From: Syngnathus acus
Lineage: Eukaryota > Chordata > Actinopteri > Syngnathiformes > Syngnathidae
Length of the DNA: 64,000 nt
Reading direction: 5' to 3'
Assembly (NCBI RefSeq): GCF_901709675.1
Contig: NC_051093.1
Span: forward strand, 1,754,553-1,818,552
This document shows, piece by piece, positions 62,126 through 64,000 of this stretch. The notes beneath the pieces were generated by a model, which saw nothing but the letters and a program-made list of their open reading frames with translations, made no database searches and was not told where the DNA came from. Each line of letters opens with the position of its first letter. Position 1 is the stretch's first letter. A program made the translations under genes and the position numbers.

Positions 62126-62146
62126 GCATCCAGAAACGTTTACGCA

Positions 62147-63508
62147 TCAAGCAGCATTTCCTCCCGTGCGCTCACTTTGCTGTCCATCAATTTTGTCTGT
62201 GGGGTGAGGCAAAAACATGCAGCATGATGTGGACTTTTCTTGGCATACAATTGTAATCAAGTTTGCTCAAATGGTAGCCGCTTGAAAGAATCAAAGCTAC
62301 ATCCCGAACAAATGCCATTTGCCTGTGCTGTTTACATTATTATATCAACAATAGTTGCCTAAAATGCAGATATGGCATGTGTAAAGATCACATTGGCAGC
62401 AGAGATGAAATGCAAAATATATGACATGTATTCTAAGCATGCATTTATACAAATAAAGGTCTTCTCCTGATAAACACGACCATAGCAAAATCTGCAAGGT
62501 TGATACCAAAACATTATATAAAAAACACTCTATAAAACATAAAATTATCATATACATGCTAATAAATAAGTTACGAACACAAATGGTGAAGCAACATATG
62601 TAGAGCAACAATAAAAATACTCACTGGCTTATATTCTTTCTCCTCTGTGAAAACCATTTTAGACTGCAGCTTGCTGAGTCAAGTTGCAAATGTATTCGTT
62701 TGTCTGTGTATTGTACTGCCCCTTGGTGGCCAAGTTGTTCACACACCCTCACGCACAAAATGAGGGGTTGGTACAGAATAACACCATTCCCGTTCATTTC
62801 AATGGAGAAAGATGACAAAAGCAGATTTTCTAGAGCAAAATGTGTAAATGCCGAGTTCAAAAAAATAGTTAAAACGGTCAGAAAAGCGTAATAATTTTTC
62901 AATAAATCGTAGATTATAAAAAAAAAGTAGGGCTCAGGCATCTGGGAAGATTAAAACTATTTACTCTTGCCGATGAGTTCACAATTGTCCTCAGTTCGTT
63001 TACTTTTTTCAATTTATGATTCGTGACAGCATTTCTCAGCATGCAGATGCAGAGATTGAGGGAATTCCTCTACTGTACCTTTAGGGATGAACTTCAGTGA
63101 GCTGCTGAATATTCAAAAACGAGACAAGCCTCTGGCGGGCCCGTCGTTGACAAACTCGTGGCCGAGGCCATTTCCACACTTGCCACATGACACCTGGAGC
63201 GAAACAAAATTTCTCGAGTGATTTCTGGGGCCGTCACAATCATATAGTTTTAGAATGAATCATTCTACAACATGTCAGTTGCGGGTCACTCATACTACAA
63301 CTGAAAAAAAAGTGTTAAATTAACTTTGCGATCGGTGTCTATTTGTGATTTTCTTGGGATTGTACCTTGAAGGCTCCAGGTCTCTCCAGATGTTTGGCCA
63401 CGCTGTCTTGATGGACGGTCTCCGTGAAGGCGGGCCAAGGAGATGAATGTTCAAACTTGGAGCGGCTGGTGAAAAGATGATGGTCACACTTTGCACACGC
63501 GTAAATTC
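62147..63508 (-). CDS. msrb1: Methionine-R-sulfoxide reductase B1, selenoprotein; first exon outside the window
   Basis: Reduces methionine-R-sulfoxide in cytosol and nucleus using a selenocysteine. Exons seen: 63508-63366 ([18 protein letters not shown] ending RPGAFK), 63193-63079 ([18 protein letters not shown] ending SSLKFIPK) and 62196-62147 ([18 protein letters not shown] stop). CAKC and CGKC are the zinc-binding pairs. The catalytic residue is encoded by an in-frame TGA at 63115-63113 in the context LSRF-Sec-IFSSS, as in vertebrate MsrB1; a plain reading would call this a stop. The last exon was chosen by a strong acceptor (CTCACCCCACAG), matching phase and a short hydrophilic tail like human. 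The N-terminal exon (about 18-20 codons) must lie right of 64000. Confidence 0.92.
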
Positions 63509-64000
63509 CTATAGGATGACAAAAAAGAAAAATGAGACCCCATGAAATGAACATAACAGTTTGCTGATCCCATGAGAATTGATATGATCCGAGAAGCAAT
63601 CATTTTTGTGATGATGATGACGACGTGGAATGGAGGTTAGGTCATCTGCCTCACACCTGTTGCCCAAAGGCAACCACTTCACGTTGAAAACAGATGACTG
63701 GATGATGACAACATTCGGGATGCTACTTGTCAAATCAGGAAGTAGTGTAAGGGTTGTGCAACCTACAAAGTTTGTTACAAAAGTTCGTACTTCATATAAT
63801 AAAACTTGGCCGGGGTGGACCATTAAAGACAATTGCACTGCTATGTCACTTATTGATAACACATATTTAACTCACACAGCTGTCGAGGAATTTACAGAAC
63901 TACAGCTAAATAACTCGAGTCCAGCTTGGGCTAAACGGCTAGCTCGCCACCGTTGACTTCGAACATTAAAGAGTTGTAAGTGGCAACGGAACTATGAAAG
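63509..64000 (-). other. msrb1 intron 1, running off the window
   Basis: No match to the expected FCSFF/GGE-type first exon was found. Noncoding. Confidence 0.5.

Noticed and set aside
63113-63115. TGA read as a premature stop making msrb1 a pseudogene
   Set aside because: Position and context equal the selenocysteine codon of vertebrate MsrB1, and a SECIS-like hairpin follows the true stop.

Overview
The window is nuclear DNA of a ray-finned fish, very probably a percomorph teleost. Genes are split by short GT-AG introns. Long (CA/GT)n tracts are common, and the spacers hold hAT-type transposons, a tRNA-derived SINE and decayed LINE pieces. Encoded proteins align with vertebrate orthologues by inspection. 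Species cannot be read from the sequence. There is no sign of bacterial or viral content.

Layout, left to right: (1) 1-3130, minus strand: a 3'-truncated SLC5 transporter, best match slc5a11 (SMIT2), 13 exons visible. (2) 3131-6977: spacer with a LINE tail and a TA-flanked MITE that carries a second, hAT-type MITE inside it. (3) 6978-21307, minus: grid2ip (delphilin), 23 exons resolved into one continuous 1905-codon frame, with three PDZ folds, two harmonin-N-like regions, a huge low-complexity exon and an FH1-FH2 formin module. (4) 22424-26905, minus: e4f1, a multi-zinc-finger regulator. (5) 27222-31151, plus: ciao3 (NARFL/IOP1), 11 exons, 476 residues, divergent from e4f1 across a 316-bp gap. 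(6) 32762-35000, minus: hagh (glyoxalase II), 9 exons, 309 residues. (7) 35605-36267, plus: fahd1, single exon, divergent from hagh. (8) 36332-41168: a transposon-rich block with a long-inverted-repeat element hosting a hAT relic that keeps a BED finger, then a second hAT relic hosting a SINE. (9) 45578-52948, minus: hs3st6, two exons split by a 6.3-kb intron. (10) 62147-63508, minus: msrb1, a selenoprotein gene with an in-frame UGA and a SECIS-like hairpin directly after the stop. Its first exon lies beyond the right edge.

Most of these genes (e4f1, ciao3, hagh, fahd1, hs3st6, msrb1) sit together on human 16p13.3, so the block is conserved vertebrate synteny. grid2ip is on human chromosome 7 and SLC5A11 on 16p12. 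The genes do not form one pathway. Two themes recur: thiol, redox and iron-sulfur chemistry (ciao3, hagh, msrb1) and mitochondrial or carbonyl metabolism (hagh, fahd1). The two divergent pairs (e4f1/ciao3 and hagh/fahd1) probably share bidirectional promoters.

No wholly new system stands out. The most interesting points are the complete selenoprotein cassette, the nested transposons whose empty sites and target duplications can be read in the window, a duplicated CCAAT module between hagh and fahd1, a ~240-bp TG tract against a delphilin splice acceptor, the delphilin exon-14 expansion, and two orphan exon-like ORFs.
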